Origin: JANMEB01 sp041745295
GTDB lineage: Bacteria; Planctomycetota; Planctomycetia; Pirellulales; Pirellulaceae
Direction of reading: 5' to 3'
Assembly: GCA_041745295.1 (NCBI GenBank)
Contig: JBGTJE010000097.1
Span: forward strand, 134,649 to 198,648
DNA length: 64,000 nucleotides
A program made the translations under genes and the position numbers. Of the stretch, positions 26,014 through 35,087 are shown one piece after another. A model generated the notes under the pieces. That model saw only the letters and a list, made by a program, of their open reading frames with translations. It was not told the origin of the DNA and ran no database searches. Within the stretch, counting starts at the first letter, position 1. Each line of letters starts with the position of its first letter.

Positions 26014-27508
26014 TCCGCATGTTGGGAAACGGCGGCGGGCTGTAATGCGAAATTGCGCGCTAGGATTGGCGTTGCTCATCGCTGGTTCACTCGGTTGTCA
26101 ATCGTTGGGACCGGCGTGGACTGACACGCGATCGAACGACCTGCCTCCGGCGTCGATCGATGATGAAATCCGATACCAGGACGAACGTCTGTCGGACTTG
26201 CAGCAACCGGAGCTGCCGGATTTTGAGCAAGCCATCAAGGACCAGTCCAACGGCCAGCCCGTGCGGACATCGGAAATGGTCGCGGAAGTGCGCATTACCG
26301 GCAATTCGTCGGTCCCGACGCACCAGATTCTGCGTAACATTCGCACGCGACCCGGGCGGTACTTCGATCCCGACTTATTGCGCCAAGATATCGATCAGCT
26401 TTGGAAGATGAAAGAACTGCGCCGCGTCAACGGGCCCTCGCTTCAGCAAACGGAAAACGGAGTCGTCGTCACCATCGATGTCGCTGAACGGCCCTACGTC
26501 AAGGAAATTCGTTTTGTCGGCAACCGCGCGCTGACTGACTGGCAATTGAAACGAAAACTGCAAATGAAGGAGGGCGAACCGCTCGACGTGCACCAAATTC
26601 GCATGGCCCGCCAACAGCTCGAAGAATACTATCACGAAGAAGGCTTTCGACAAACTCAGGTCTCGATCGCCGAGGGAAGTGATTCAGGCGATCAAGACGT
26701 AGTATTTATCGTCAACGAGGATGAAAAGGAGCGCGTGCTGTGGGTGGAATTCGAGGGCAATGAGTTTGCCACCGACGCGAGACTGCGATCGTTTGTCCAA
26801 GCCAAGCCCACGTTGATGAACTCGATTAAGGGATTTGCGATCGATCGGGACGAGATCGAGCAAGACGTCACCCGCTTGACTGCCTATTATCGAACGTTTG
26901 GCTATTTTAACGCCCGCGTGGGCCGTGAAATCATCGAGAGTCCAGACAGCCACTGGGTTCGCGTGCGCTTTGTCATCGACGAAGGTCCGCGCTATATCGT
27001 GAATCGTGTTTCCTTCATTGGAAATCAGAAATTCAACGCCAGTCAATTGGAGCAGTTGCTTCAATTGAAACCGGCGGATGGAACGAATCCCGAATTCAAC
27101 TCGGGTGAAATGAAGACAGATGTCGGCGCCTTGCGCGACTTGTATGGATCAGAAGGACATGTCTTTGCCGACATTCAAGTCGAGCCGCGATTCCTCGACG
27201 AACCGGGCCAGCTCGATCTCGTGTATCTCATCGACGAAGGAAAACAATATCGCGTCGGCAAGATCAACATCCACATCGACGGTGACCCGGGAATCACCAA
27301 GCGCGATGTATTCTTGAATCGAATGACCCTCCAACCCGGTGACATCATCGATGCGCGAAAGATCCGCAACTCGGAACGATTGATTCGCAGTTCCCAAATA
27401 GTTGCGGATGGTTCTCCGGGAAGCGGTGCCGCGGCGCGGATCGAGGTGAAACCGAAAGAACTTCAAAATATAGAGCGTTATGTCGAGCGAGAGTCGATCG
27501 ACCGTTGA
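26006..27508 (+). CDS. BamA-type five-POTRA lipoprotein (outer-membrane assembly, POTRA half)
   Basis: The start at 26006 has AAGGA 8 nt upstream and yields 500 residues with a KRRR n-region and a signal ending AGSLGC (possible lipobox, Cys31). Five consecutive POTRA domains follow at about 92-163, 163-240, 241-330, 331-412 and 413-485, recognisable by repeated FVGNRALTD, FEGNEFATD, FIGNQKFNA type strands and trailing acidic turns. Five is the canonical BamA number. The protein stops right where the beta-barrel should begin. The barrel is encoded by the next gene, whose open frame overlaps by 29 nt in a +1 frame. Its role would be binding outer-membrane protein substrates in the periplasm. 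Confidence 0.88.
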   Translation: MDDPHVGKRRRAVMRNCALGLALLIAGSLGCQSLGPAWTDTRSNDLPPASIDDEIRYQDERLSDLQQPELPDFEQAIKDQSNGQPVRTSEMVAEVRITGNSSVPTHQILRNIRTRPGRYFDPDLLRQDIDQLWKMKELRRVNGPSLQQTENGVVVTIDVAERPYVKEIRFVGNRALTDWQLKRKLQMKEGEPLDVHQIRMARQQLEEYYHEEGFRQTQVSIAEGSDSGDQDVVFIVNEDEKERVLWVEFEGNEFATDARLRSFVQAKPTLMNSIKGFAIDRDEIEQDVTRLTAYYRTFGYFNARVGREIIESPDSHWVRVRFVIDEGPRYIVNRVSFIGNQKFNASQLEQLLQLKPADGTNPEFNSGEMKTDVGALRDLYGSEGHVFADIQVEPRFLDEPGQLDLVYLIDEGKQYRVGKINIHIDGDPGITKRDVFLNRMTLQPGDIIDARKIRNSERLIRSSQIVADGSPGSGAAARIEVKPKELQNIERYVERESIDR

Positions 27509-27575
27509 TCATTTCCGACACCGAATCAGCGCCAACGCAGACTTCCATCACTATCCGCAACGAGCTGCCGAAGAT

Positions 27576-29156
27576 ATGAACGTCACGATGATAAACTGGC
27601 GATCGCGCTGGCTTGGGGCGCGTTGGCTTGCGCTGGGCTTTTTGGCCGCCAACGGATGCGCACTCAACAGCGGACCATTGTCGAACAGTGCATTGCTCTC
27701 CTCGACTCACTACGCACCCGCGATACCGCTTCCGACCGCACCAATCCTGTCTTCAGGCCCTCAAGAAAGCGTACAAGCTCGTCGAGCTGGCTCTGGAAAC
27801 GACTCATCAATCGTTGTGCGAGCACAAGACACAGCCGCGGCGAATCCAACGTCGCAACCTGCCGGCGATCCTTACGCAACGACGGTTGCGGCGCCTCAGT
27901 TTGTCCTACCTGGCCAACAGGTCTATGGGCCTCCGACGACGAATCCCCCGCAAGAACTTGGCAACGCGATTATCCCGAGCAATCCCAATCAGTATCCTAA
28001 CCCAGGTGATCCCAACGCACCGAACCCTTTGCTTCAGCCGATTCCGCCCTCCGGGTTGGTTCAGAATTTCCCCGATTATTTTGCGGATATTGATATCTAC
28101 GCGCAAGAAGCTCAGACCGGCCGGATTATGATCGGCGGAGCCTACAACTCGGATAATGGAATCACCGGCCAAATCACCATCGACGAGCGCAATTTTGACA
28201 TCGCCCGGTATCCTCGAAATTGGCGTGACGTCGTCGATGGGCGGGCGTTCCGCGGCGCCGGACAAGGCTTTCGCATGGAACTTTTGCCCGGTCGCAACGT
28301 GCAACGTTATTTAGTGAGTTTTACGGAACCCTACCTATTCAATTCCGCGGTCAGTTTTAGCGCCAGCGGCTATTTCTATAACCGCAACTTTTTTGATTGG
28401 GACGAACAGCGATTGGGCGGACAGTTTTCGCTGGGTTACCGTTTGTCGCCCGAGTTGTCGGTGAGCGCGGGAACGCGCCTGGAGAGTGTCGACATCTACG
28501 ACCCAAGACTTGGCACTTCGCCCGAACTCAACGCGGCTCTGGGCAACAGCGGCTTGTACCTGGGATTTGTTCGACTCGTTCACGACACCCGCGATCATCC
28601 GTTCATGCCAACCGAAGGGGCGTACCTTGAATTAGCCTATACGCAAGCCTTCGGGGACTTTGATTACCCGCGCGGCGACGTTGAATACCGGCGGTATTTC
28701 CTCGTCTATCAGCGTGATGATGGCTCGGGCCGACATACGTTGAGCTACGGCAGTCGACTTGGCTTTAGCGGCGAGGAGACGCCCGTCTACGAAAACTATT
28801 TTGCCGGCGGTTTCTCGACGATGCGCGGGTTTGACTTCCGTGGGGCATCGCCTCTGGAAGGCGGCATTCGCGTCGGCGGCGAATTCCAATGGCTCAATTC
28901 GCTAGAGTATACGTTCCCCTTAACCGCGGACGATATGATTCGCGGCGTCGCGTTCTGCGATTTTGGCACGGTCGAACGCGACATCACGATTTCCAAAGAG
29001 AACTTCCGCGTCGCTCCTGGGTTTGGTTTTCGGGTCCATATGCCCGCCGCCGGGATGGGTGGTGCACCACTCGCGTTTGACTTTGCCTTCCCGATCGCCA
29101 CTGCCGACGGCGACGACGAGCAAATGTTTAGCTTCTATATGGGCGTGTCGCGGTAA
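27576..29156 (+). CDS. BamA/TamA-family 16-strand-type barrel as a separate lipoprotein
   Basis: The open frame begins at 27480, inside the POTRA gene, but the ATG at 27576 gives a signal peptide (WLGARWLALGFLAANGC) with a lipobox-like end, so 526 residues are proposed. Residues about 30-155 are a Pro/Asn/Gln-rich linker. From about 159 the Omp85/surface-antigen barrel begins: amphipathic strands, TEPYLF, and MRGFDFRG, the equivalent of the conserved (V/I)RGF of loop 6. It ends with a Phe/Tyr-rich strand (FSFYMGVSR). No POTRA domain is present. Together with the preceding gene this makes a two-piece BamA. Sequencing error or a +1 frameshift is the main alternative. Confidence 0.86.
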   Translation: MNVTMINWRSRWLGARWLALGFLAANGCALNSGPLSNSALLSSTHYAPAIPLPTAPILSSGPQESVQARRAGSGNDSSIVVRAQDTAAANPTSQPAGDPYATTVAAPQFVLPGQQVYGPPTTNPPQELGNAIIPSNPNQYPNPGDPNAPNPLLQPIPPSGLVQNFPDYFADIDIYAQEAQTGRIMIGGAYNSDNGITGQITIDERNFDIARYPRNWRDVVDGRAFRGAGQGFRMELLPGRNVQRYLVSFTEPYLFNSAVSFSASGYFYNRNFFDWDEQRLGGQFSLGYRLSPELSVSAGTRLESVDIYDPRLGTSPELNAALGNSGLYLGFVRLVHDTRDHPFMPTEGAYLELAYTQAFGDFDYPRGDVEYRRYFLVYQRDDGSGRHTLSYGSRLGFSGEETPVYENYFAGGFSTMRGFDFRGASPLEGGIRVGGEFQWLNSLEYTFPLTADDMIRGVAFCDFGTVERDITISKENFRVAPGFGFRVHMPAAGMGGAPLAFDFAFPIATADGDDEQMFSFYMGVSR

Positions 29157-29267
29157 CGATTTCTTACGCAACGACTCTAAAGTAGGGTGGGACGCACAGT
29201 CTTCACGCCTCACGCACGCTAGGGGCTATGCCAGTGTCCGAAATGGACTTTTTAGGCAAAGCCTACG

Positions 29268-30962
29268 CTAGGACAGAGGAATGCGTTGCGGCGCGCGTAC
29301 CCAAACATGTTCGGACAAGTAAATCCCGACCAGAATGGCCAGCCCAGATACTGGTGTCGCCCAGGTGGGCAGGATGGTTAAGAATGCCAAAGGCACCAGG
29401 GCGCCGGTCGCAACAACGCCCCACCAATAGATCCGTCGGTAACGACCGCGCACGATCATCTGTACCGTGAGTCTTGCGTCAGCGGTCGAATGTGTTGAGG
29501 CAAGCTCTATGGCATCGCACGCCAGTCGAGCGAGAATTGCGATGACAACCAGCGTGCGAACGAATTGAACCCATTCCGTCGACTGGGAAAACGGCAAGCC
29601 AAGCAAGAAGACAGCACCACCCGCCAACCATGCGTGGATCAGCATGTGCACGCCCAGCAAAGGGCTTTGCCAAAAGTCCCGCGATTTCGCTTGGGCGAAC
29701 AGAAATGCGGTGTAGATCGCCGTTGCGACAGCAAGCACAACGATCAAAACGTCCAGCAATGCTGACGAACGCTGGCCAAGGGCGAGCGCGAGCCAGAGGA
29801 CCAAACTCGCTGCATAGGCCGTGATGATATACGCCCCACGGACGAGCCATGATTTCCATTGGGGCCGCAAGAGTACGTAAATGAACCGTTTGGGTTGATC
29901 GAGGTCACCTGCTAAAAGTGCTCCCGTGGCAGCGAGAAAAATCAGGCCTAGGACAACGCCGACAGTACTCAACGCGCCGACAACGATTGTGCTGAAGAAT
30001 AATCCGGCAACGAGTGGGACCATCACCGCCCCCGCCGCGATCGACTTAGTCCACATATACGCAGCGACTTGCCAACCCCACAGCGTCCCCTTCTGGGGTG
30101 CGTCGTAAGTTCTCCGAGCAATTTCCGTAGCGACTTGCTTGCTCTGATGCTCGGATTGGTTCGTGGTCTGCGGATTCAAAACGCCGGACTGATCATCGCC
30201 CAACGACAGGAACTTTTCCAACGAATCGATGATCCTGACGCCAGAGGCACGATGTTCCGAGTGAGCGGAAACGGTCGTTGACGCTGAGCTGGATGTCGAA
30301 TCGTCGGCTTCTGCCTCGCGATCTTGCAAAAACTTGGCGTAATGCCCGATCCCTCGCACCTGAGAACTCCAGACAGTATCCAGCGTGGCAGCCGTCGCCG
30401 CCGGATTCAACGAAGCCATATCACCGTCGATGTAATAAAGGGCGGGCAGAGTTCCTTTTTCTGGCTTCCGCACGGTGACAAGATGTTGGCTGCGGAGAAG
30501 CGAGATTTCTGAATGGGGGTCGTCAAGATCACCCGACACGATGGCATGGGTTGGGCAGACATTGACGCAAGCTGGTTCCAAACCACGATCCACGCGATGT
30601 GCACAATAATTGCATTTGGCTGCGGTTCGCGTTTCCGGATCGATGTACAAAGCGTCATATGGACAGGCTTGCATGCAAGCGCGGCAGCCGATGCAGCGCT
30701 GGTTGTCGAAGTCGACGATTCCATCTGCCCGTCGATAGAGCGCCGTCACAGGGCAAATGTCGACGCACGGAGCGTTATCGCAATGATTGCAACGCAGCAC
30801 CGAAAACGACCGAGACGTTTGTGGAAATGTCCCTTTCTCGATGTACTTCACCCACGTCCGATTCACTCCCAGGGGGACGTCGTGCTCCGCCTTGCAGGCA
30901 ACCGTGCAGGCGTGGCAGCCAATGCACTTTCGATTGTCGATGATGAATCCGTAGTTGGCCAC
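29268..30962 (-). CDS. 4Fe-4S electron-transfer subunit fused to NrfD-type membrane subunit
   Basis: The 564-residue protein joins two subunits that are usually separate. Residues 1-190 are a DmsB/PsrB-type ferredoxin with four cysteine groups: CIGCHACTVAC, CNHCDNAPCVDIC, CIGCRACMQAC and CNYCAHRVDRGLEPACVNVC, enough for four 4Fe-4S clusters. Residues about 200-300 are a Ser-rich linker. Residues about 305-560 form an NrfD/PsrC-like membrane domain with roughly eight hydrophobic helices (for example IAAGAVMVPLVAGLFF, GVHMLIHAWLAGGAVFLLG) that binds quinone in relatives. It should pass electrons between quinol and a molybdoenzyme; the 953-residue enzyme at 18168 is the best candidate here. Confidence 0.93.
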   Translation of the reverse strand: MANYGFIIDNRKCIGCHACTVACKAEHDVPLGVNRTWVKYIEKGTFPQTSRSFSVLRCNHCDNAPCVDICPVTALYRRADGIVDFDNQRCIGCRACMQACPYDALYIDPETRTAAKCNYCAHRVDRGLEPACVNVCPTHAIVSGDLDDPHSEISLLRSQHLVTVRKPEKGTLPALYYIDGDMASLNPAATAATLDTVWSSQVRGIGHYAKFLQDREAEADDSTSSSASTTVSAHSEHRASGVRIIDSLEKFLSLGDDQSGVLNPQTTNQSEHQSKQVATEIARRTYDAPQKGTLWGWQVAAYMWTKSIAAGAVMVPLVAGLFFSTIVVGALSTVGVVLGLIFLAATGALLAGDLDQPKRFIYVLLRPQWKSWLVRGAYIITAYAASLVLWLALALGQRSSALLDVLIVVLAVATAIYTAFLFAQAKSRDFWQSPLLGVHMLIHAWLAGGAVFLLGLPFSQSTEWVQFVRTLVVIAILARLACDAIELASTHSTADARLTVQMIVRGRYRRIYWWGVVATGALVPLAFLTILPTWATPVSGLAILVGIYLSEHVWVRAPQRIPLS

Positions 30963-31442
30963 GCGAAGAGCTTGCGGTTAAAACCCGGTCGTTGAAAGGG
31001 ACGGCCATTCTAGAGCGGCGGTGATTCCCACGCAATTTGGTCCGTTTGCGACAAGATGCGGATTAGCCAAGTCGGTGGTCCACTGCCCCGTGTGATTTTG
31101 CGAAGTGCGTGGACATCCTCCGGGCGTATTCTAGGCGCGTCGATTTTGGCTTTTCTGGCGTCCCCAACGGACTCGTTCCGTTGGAGCGTACGATTTGTTT
31201 GCTAACGGTGCATGTTTTCCCAACCACGACCCCCACGAGCTTGTCTCGTAGGGTGAATCAGATTCTCCGCGCTACCAGCGCACATGGCTACAACCGCCAT
31301 AAGTCTGATTCACCGAACGGGACGAGCCCGATGGGGTCCGTGAGGGTCTTCTGTCGGCGATTAGCGAACGAATCTATTGCTCCAACGAGGCAAGCTCGTT
31401 GGGGACTTTCCGCCGCAAGATTTGAATGCGCCAGTCATTGCT
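30963..31442. other. Intergenic region carrying a large palindromic element
   Basis: Apart from the palindromic element at 31160-31406, nothing coding is supported. It separates two genes read on the minus strand, so the promoter of the electron-transfer gene should lie in 30963-31150. Confidence 0.45.
31160..31406. mobile_element. Miniature palindromic element, about 250 bp
   Basis: Outer arms GTCCCCAACGGACTCG... and ...GCAAGCTCGTTGGGGAC are inverted, and each arm is itself a hairpin (CCAACGGACTCGTTCCGTTGG). A second nested pair, GGTGAATCAGA (31251-31261) and TCTGATTCACC (31304-31314), lies inside. No transposase gene is encoded, so it is a MITE-like or large-REP element if mobile. Confidence 0.6.
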
Positions 31443-34400
31443 CTAGATCGTGTACTCGATAATTGCGTACGCCAGATAAGCGGCACTCCAATCAAACCAG
31501 CGTCCGCTGGCGCCAGCGAAGATCGCTGCATCCTGGTTGCCCTCGCCGTCGTTTGGTTCGCCCGTTTCAAAGTTGGTATACGGCATTTGCGAATCGTCGG
31601 CCCAGCGGAAACTGCCTTCGACCAGTTGATCGTTAAGTCCGATAAAATAATTTCGCGGGCCAAACGTCTGGCGGAGCCAATCATTCTCAGCGGCATTGTC
31701 GATTTTGACCAAGTCGCCCCCTTTGGACAATGCTTCTTGGCGAGCCGTCTGCCACGTCAACGGATTCTGAGTGAGGCCATAAACTTTCCCGTTGAAATAA
31801 AAGAACTGGCTCGGCAACGGATTTCCGATTTCGATGATTGCGAATCGCAAGTCGGTTGCATTGCCCACAAGCCATTTGCCGTCGGAGCCGCGCAACAATC
31901 CAAAGTCATTTGCCTCGCTTGCGTCGGCTGGTTGCCCAGCGTCCCAATTTGAGAATCCTAAGATCTGATCGCTTTCCCAGCCGAATTGGCCTTCCAGATA
32001 TTGGTCCGTGAGATCGGTATGAAACAATCCAGCGCCGAAGGTCGTTGCGAGAAAGTCATTTTCGGAAGCATCGTCGATCACGACAAGCGTGCCACCCAGC
32101 GCGCGGGCCTGGGCTCGTGCGTCGCTCCAAGTTAGCGGTATCGCCGTAAGTTGATAGAGGTGGCTGTTGTAACGAAACGTGGTGACTTCGCTGCCGCGGA
32201 CAACGACTTCTGCCAGCGCTAGCGCTGCGTTGTCACCGGCGAGTTGCACCCGCACATAGCGGCCTTGTTGCCCGATTGCAATGTCGCGCTGCGGGCCGAG
32301 CAACCCGGAATGGAAAACGCTCCAGGTTCCCGGCGCGGAACGGACCGCTTCCAAATTGCCGCTCTCAAATGGCGTATTTGACACGAGAATCCAAGCGTCC
32401 TTCAGCTTGTTGGGGCCAGCATCGGTCCGATTAAAAAGGGTGATCACGTCCAAGTGGTACGCGCGCCCCAAATCGACTTCCCAAAACGGTTGTCGTTGCA
32501 GGGCGGTATGGGAGACGGACCTCTTGCGGGCGTGATCGCCAGCTTCGTTCCCGTCCACGGCCCGCGCCGAGACTCCGCCGTAAGAAGTGGTGCTCTGGGC
32601 CGTTGGTTTGCCCAACGCCAGGTTACTGCTGGGAATTTTGGGGAGGACGTTGACCGCGATTGCTTTGTTGGCGGTTGCCCCTTTGGAATCCGTGACGGTC
32701 AGGCGAACGGTGTATGCGCCGGCGGCCACGTAAACATTCGCAGGATTCGCCAACTTGGATTTCTGACCGTCCCCGAAATCCCAGGCGTACGTTATTGGGT
32801 TCCCGTTGGGATCGGTCGTTCCGTTTGAAAAGAATTTGAACGAGCGGGGAGCTTCGCCGAATTGCGTGTCGGCGCGCATCGAGATGACCGGCGGGTCATT
32901 CACCGGAACAGATGTTTCGCCCTTGTACACCCGGACTTCGCGTAATGACAAAGAATTTGTTCCCGCCAATTGCACGCGCACATAACGACCACGCTGGCCG
33001 ACGGTCCAAACCTTCGAAATACCTGCCTGACCCGGGTCATGGTAGACCCAGTCCGCATTGATCATCGCATCCGAAAGCCCGGGCGATGTAAACGGTGTAT
33101 CGGAAACCATAAGGTAATAATTGCTGAGTCGCTCGGTGAAATCGAGCCGATTGAACAAAGCGATTTCGCCAATCGTTTGCACAGATTGCAAATCGACCTG
33201 CCACCAAGCTTGGTAATCGAAATCGGTCGAAGTGTGCCCCGTTGTCAAGCTATCGTCGACCGCGATGGACGATACTTCTCCAAACAATGTGCTGCTCTGC
33301 GCCGATGGTTTGCCGACCGCAAGATTCTCGACCGAGACATTGACTTGTACCGAACCGGGACTGCTGTTTCCGCTAGGGTCGACTACGGTCAAGTGGGCCA
33401 TGGATGTGCCCGGCGAGGTGTAGGTGAAGCTCGGATTGGCTTGCGTCGAGTCGATGATTCCGTCTTGGTCGAAATCCCAAAAAAACGAAAGTGCGTCGTT
33501 GGTCGGGTCGGTTGATCCCGCGGAATTAAACTGGACGGTCAGTCCGCTGATCGAGGTGACCGCAGGCAAGGACTGCGGCCGACCGCTCGGTGCGGTGTTG
33601 TGGACTAGCTCGTACAGAGTTCCCTTGACGATCGAGGCCATCTGAATCCGGCCGCTTGGCGCCAAGTGAATATCGACCGGAAACGACCATTCGTTGCGGC
33701 CGAACTCGGTGTACGCTCCGGACGCGTCCGCTGTGTAAACGACGTCTTGACCGAAATTTGCGAAAAAGAACTTGCCGGCGTAGCTCGACGGGTACTTGTC
33801 GCCTCGAAACATGACGCCGTTGGTGATCGCGTCGTAATTGCCGATATGGTTGTAGCTAATATACGGGTAGGTCGATTGAAACCCGGCCGGCGGCGTTCCA
33901 TAGTTGGTGCGATTTCGCCCTTCGTAATACGGCCATCCAAAGTTGAGTTGCGTGCCGACGTCCGTCGGTGGGATCAGGTTGATTTCCTCGGGTCCGCCAT
34001 CCGTGACATCGCCGAAGTAAATATTTCCGGTCACGGCATCCTTTGAGATCCGCCACGCGTTCCGAACACCCAAGGCCAGGACTCTCGAGCGCACGCTCAA
34101 CGGATCGGCGGCGTCGTAATAGGGATTTCCGGGAACTCCTGCTCCGGTTTCGGTTTCGATGCGAAAGATTTTCCCTTGTTTGGAATTGGGATCTTGCGCG
34201 GCGAGGCGAAGTGAATCCAAGAAACCGCCGTCCCCCCAAGTCATGATCAGATTTCCGCCGCCGTCGAATTCAATGTCGCCGACACTATGCGTTGTCGAGG
34301 GATTATCGTGACCGCTCAAGAGCGTCAAGCGCGTTGACAGATCGGCGACGTTGGGGTTGTTGGCAAGCGCCGCGACGCGAATCAACGAACCGCCGGCGGG

Positions 34401-34829
34401 GCCGCTTGCGTCGGGGTTTGTGGGTTGCAGTTCGACGGTAAAGTTGAGGTAGACGCGGCGGTTCACGGCGAAATTTGGATCGAGGGCAAGTCCGATGAGT
34501 CCGCGATCCTGTTTGGAGTTTACTTCGTTTCGGAGGTCGATAAACGTCCCGACGACGTGACCTTGCGAGATGACTTGAACGCGGCCAGCTTTTTCGGCGA
34601 CAAATATCCGTCCATCCGGTGCGTAGGCGACCGCGATCGGTTCGACTAATCCGCCCACGAACGGCTCGATCGAAAAGCCGGGTGGGAGCGTAAGCAAATC
34701 ACGCTGCTCCAACGATTCGCACCAAAGCGAATTTGGTTCGACCGGATGAGTCGATTGGAAGCGTTTACTACGCTTGTCGCTGTACTGGCGCGGCGATAGA
34801 CGGATTTGAAGGCGCGATGGAATAGACAT
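31443..34829 (-). CDS. Secreted sugar dehydrogenase-like protein with PKD, discoidin and C-type lectin domains
   Basis: The 1128-residue protein starts with a short polar leader and CESLEQRDLL (about 38-47), the LExRxLL motif typical of planctomycete extracellular proteins. Domain order: a PQQ-type glucose/sorbosone dehydrogenase beta-propeller (about 50-410: GFSIEPFVGGL, DGRIFVAEKAGRVQV, RGLIGLALDPNF), PKD 1 (about 415-500), F5/8-type discoidin 1 (503-640), PKD 2 (645-730), discoidin 2 (735-885) and two C-type lectin domains (about 888-1008 and 1012-1128). The last lectin has NFETGEPND, the Ca/sugar-binding EPN triad; the first has QPA instead. It looks like a carbohydrate-binding, cell-surface or secreted oxidoreductase. 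Catalysis is inferred from family only. Confidence 0.9.
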   Translation of the reverse strand: MSIPSRLQIRLSPRQYSDKRSKRFQSTHPVEPNSLWCESLEQRDLLTLPPGFSIEPFVGGLVEPIAVAYAPDGRIFVAEKAGRVQVISQGHVVGTFIDLRNEVNSKQDRGLIGLALDPNFAVNRRVYLNFTVELQPTNPDASGPAGGSLIRVAALANNPNVADLSTRLTLLSGHDNPSTTHSVGDIEFDGGGNLIMTWGDGGFLDSLRLAAQDPNSKQGKIFRIETETGAGVPGNPYYDAADPLSVRSRVLALGVRNAWRISKDAVTGNIYFGDVTDGGPEEINLIPPTDVGTQLNFGWPYYEGRNRTNYGTPPAGFQSTYPYISYNHIGNYDAITNGVMFRGDKYPSSYAGKFFFANFGQDVVYTADASGAYTEFGRNEWSFPVDIHLAPSGRIQMASIVKGTLYELVHNTAPSGRPQSLPAVTSISGLTVQFNSAGSTDPTNDALSFFWDFDQDGIIDSTQANPSFTYTSPGTSMAHLTVVDPSGNSSPGSVQVNVSVENLAVGKPSAQSSTLFGEVSSIAVDDSLTTGHTSTDFDYQAWWQVDLQSVQTIGEIALFNRLDFTERLSNYYLMVSDTPFTSPGLSDAMINADWVYHDPGQAGISKVWTVGQRGRYVRVQLAGTNSLSLREVRVYKGETSVPVNDPPVISMRADTQFGEAPRSFKFFSNGTTDPNGNPITYAWDFGDGQKSKLANPANVYVAAGAYTVRLTVTDSKGATANKAIAVNVLPKIPSSNLALGKPTAQSTTSYGGVSARAVDGNEAGDHARKRSVSHTALQRQPFWEVDLGRAYHLDVITLFNRTDAGPNKLKDAWILVSNTPFESGNLEAVRSAPGTWSVFHSGLLGPQRDIAIGQQGRYVRVQLAGDNAALALAEVVVRGSEVTTFRYNSHLYQLTAIPLTWSDARAQARALGGTLVVIDDASENDFLATTFGAGLFHTDLTDQYLEGQFGWESDQILGFSNWDAGQPADASEANDFGLLRGSDGKWLVGNATDLRFAIIEIGNPLPSQFFYFNGKVYGLTQNPLTWQTARQEALSKGGDLVKIDNAAENDWLRQTFGPRNYFIGLNDQLVEGSFRWADDSQMPYTNFETGEPNDGEGNQDAAIFAGASGRWFDWSAAYLAYAIIEYTI

Positions 34830-34997
34830 GGTGCGGCATCAAGATGGAAGAACGGCAAGTGCGAACCGGTACAAGCCAGTCCGGCGACTTGTTTTCCTAT
34901 CGATACATTAAAATTAGCGCAGCGACAGATGCAACCCGGAAAATGTCAACGACTTGAGAACGCCTAGATCGCATTTTGCGTTCCTCTCGCGAATGAG

Positions 34998-35045
34998 TTA
35001 GCCGAATTCGCCAGAATTTGGGCCGAAACTCTAGCGAGATTAGAT
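34998..35045. repeat. Inverted repeat, copy 2 of 3 (degenerate)
   Basis: GTTAGCCGAATTCGCCAGAA then TTTGGGCCGAAACTCTAGCG. The centre matches the 5816 and 58956 copies (CGCCAGAAT, GGCCGAAACTC), but the right arm has decayed (GAGATTAGATAC). Confidence 0.6.
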
Positions 35046-35087
35046 ACAAGAACAGGAAAGGAGCTTTCGTGCATTTCGGCTGAAGGC

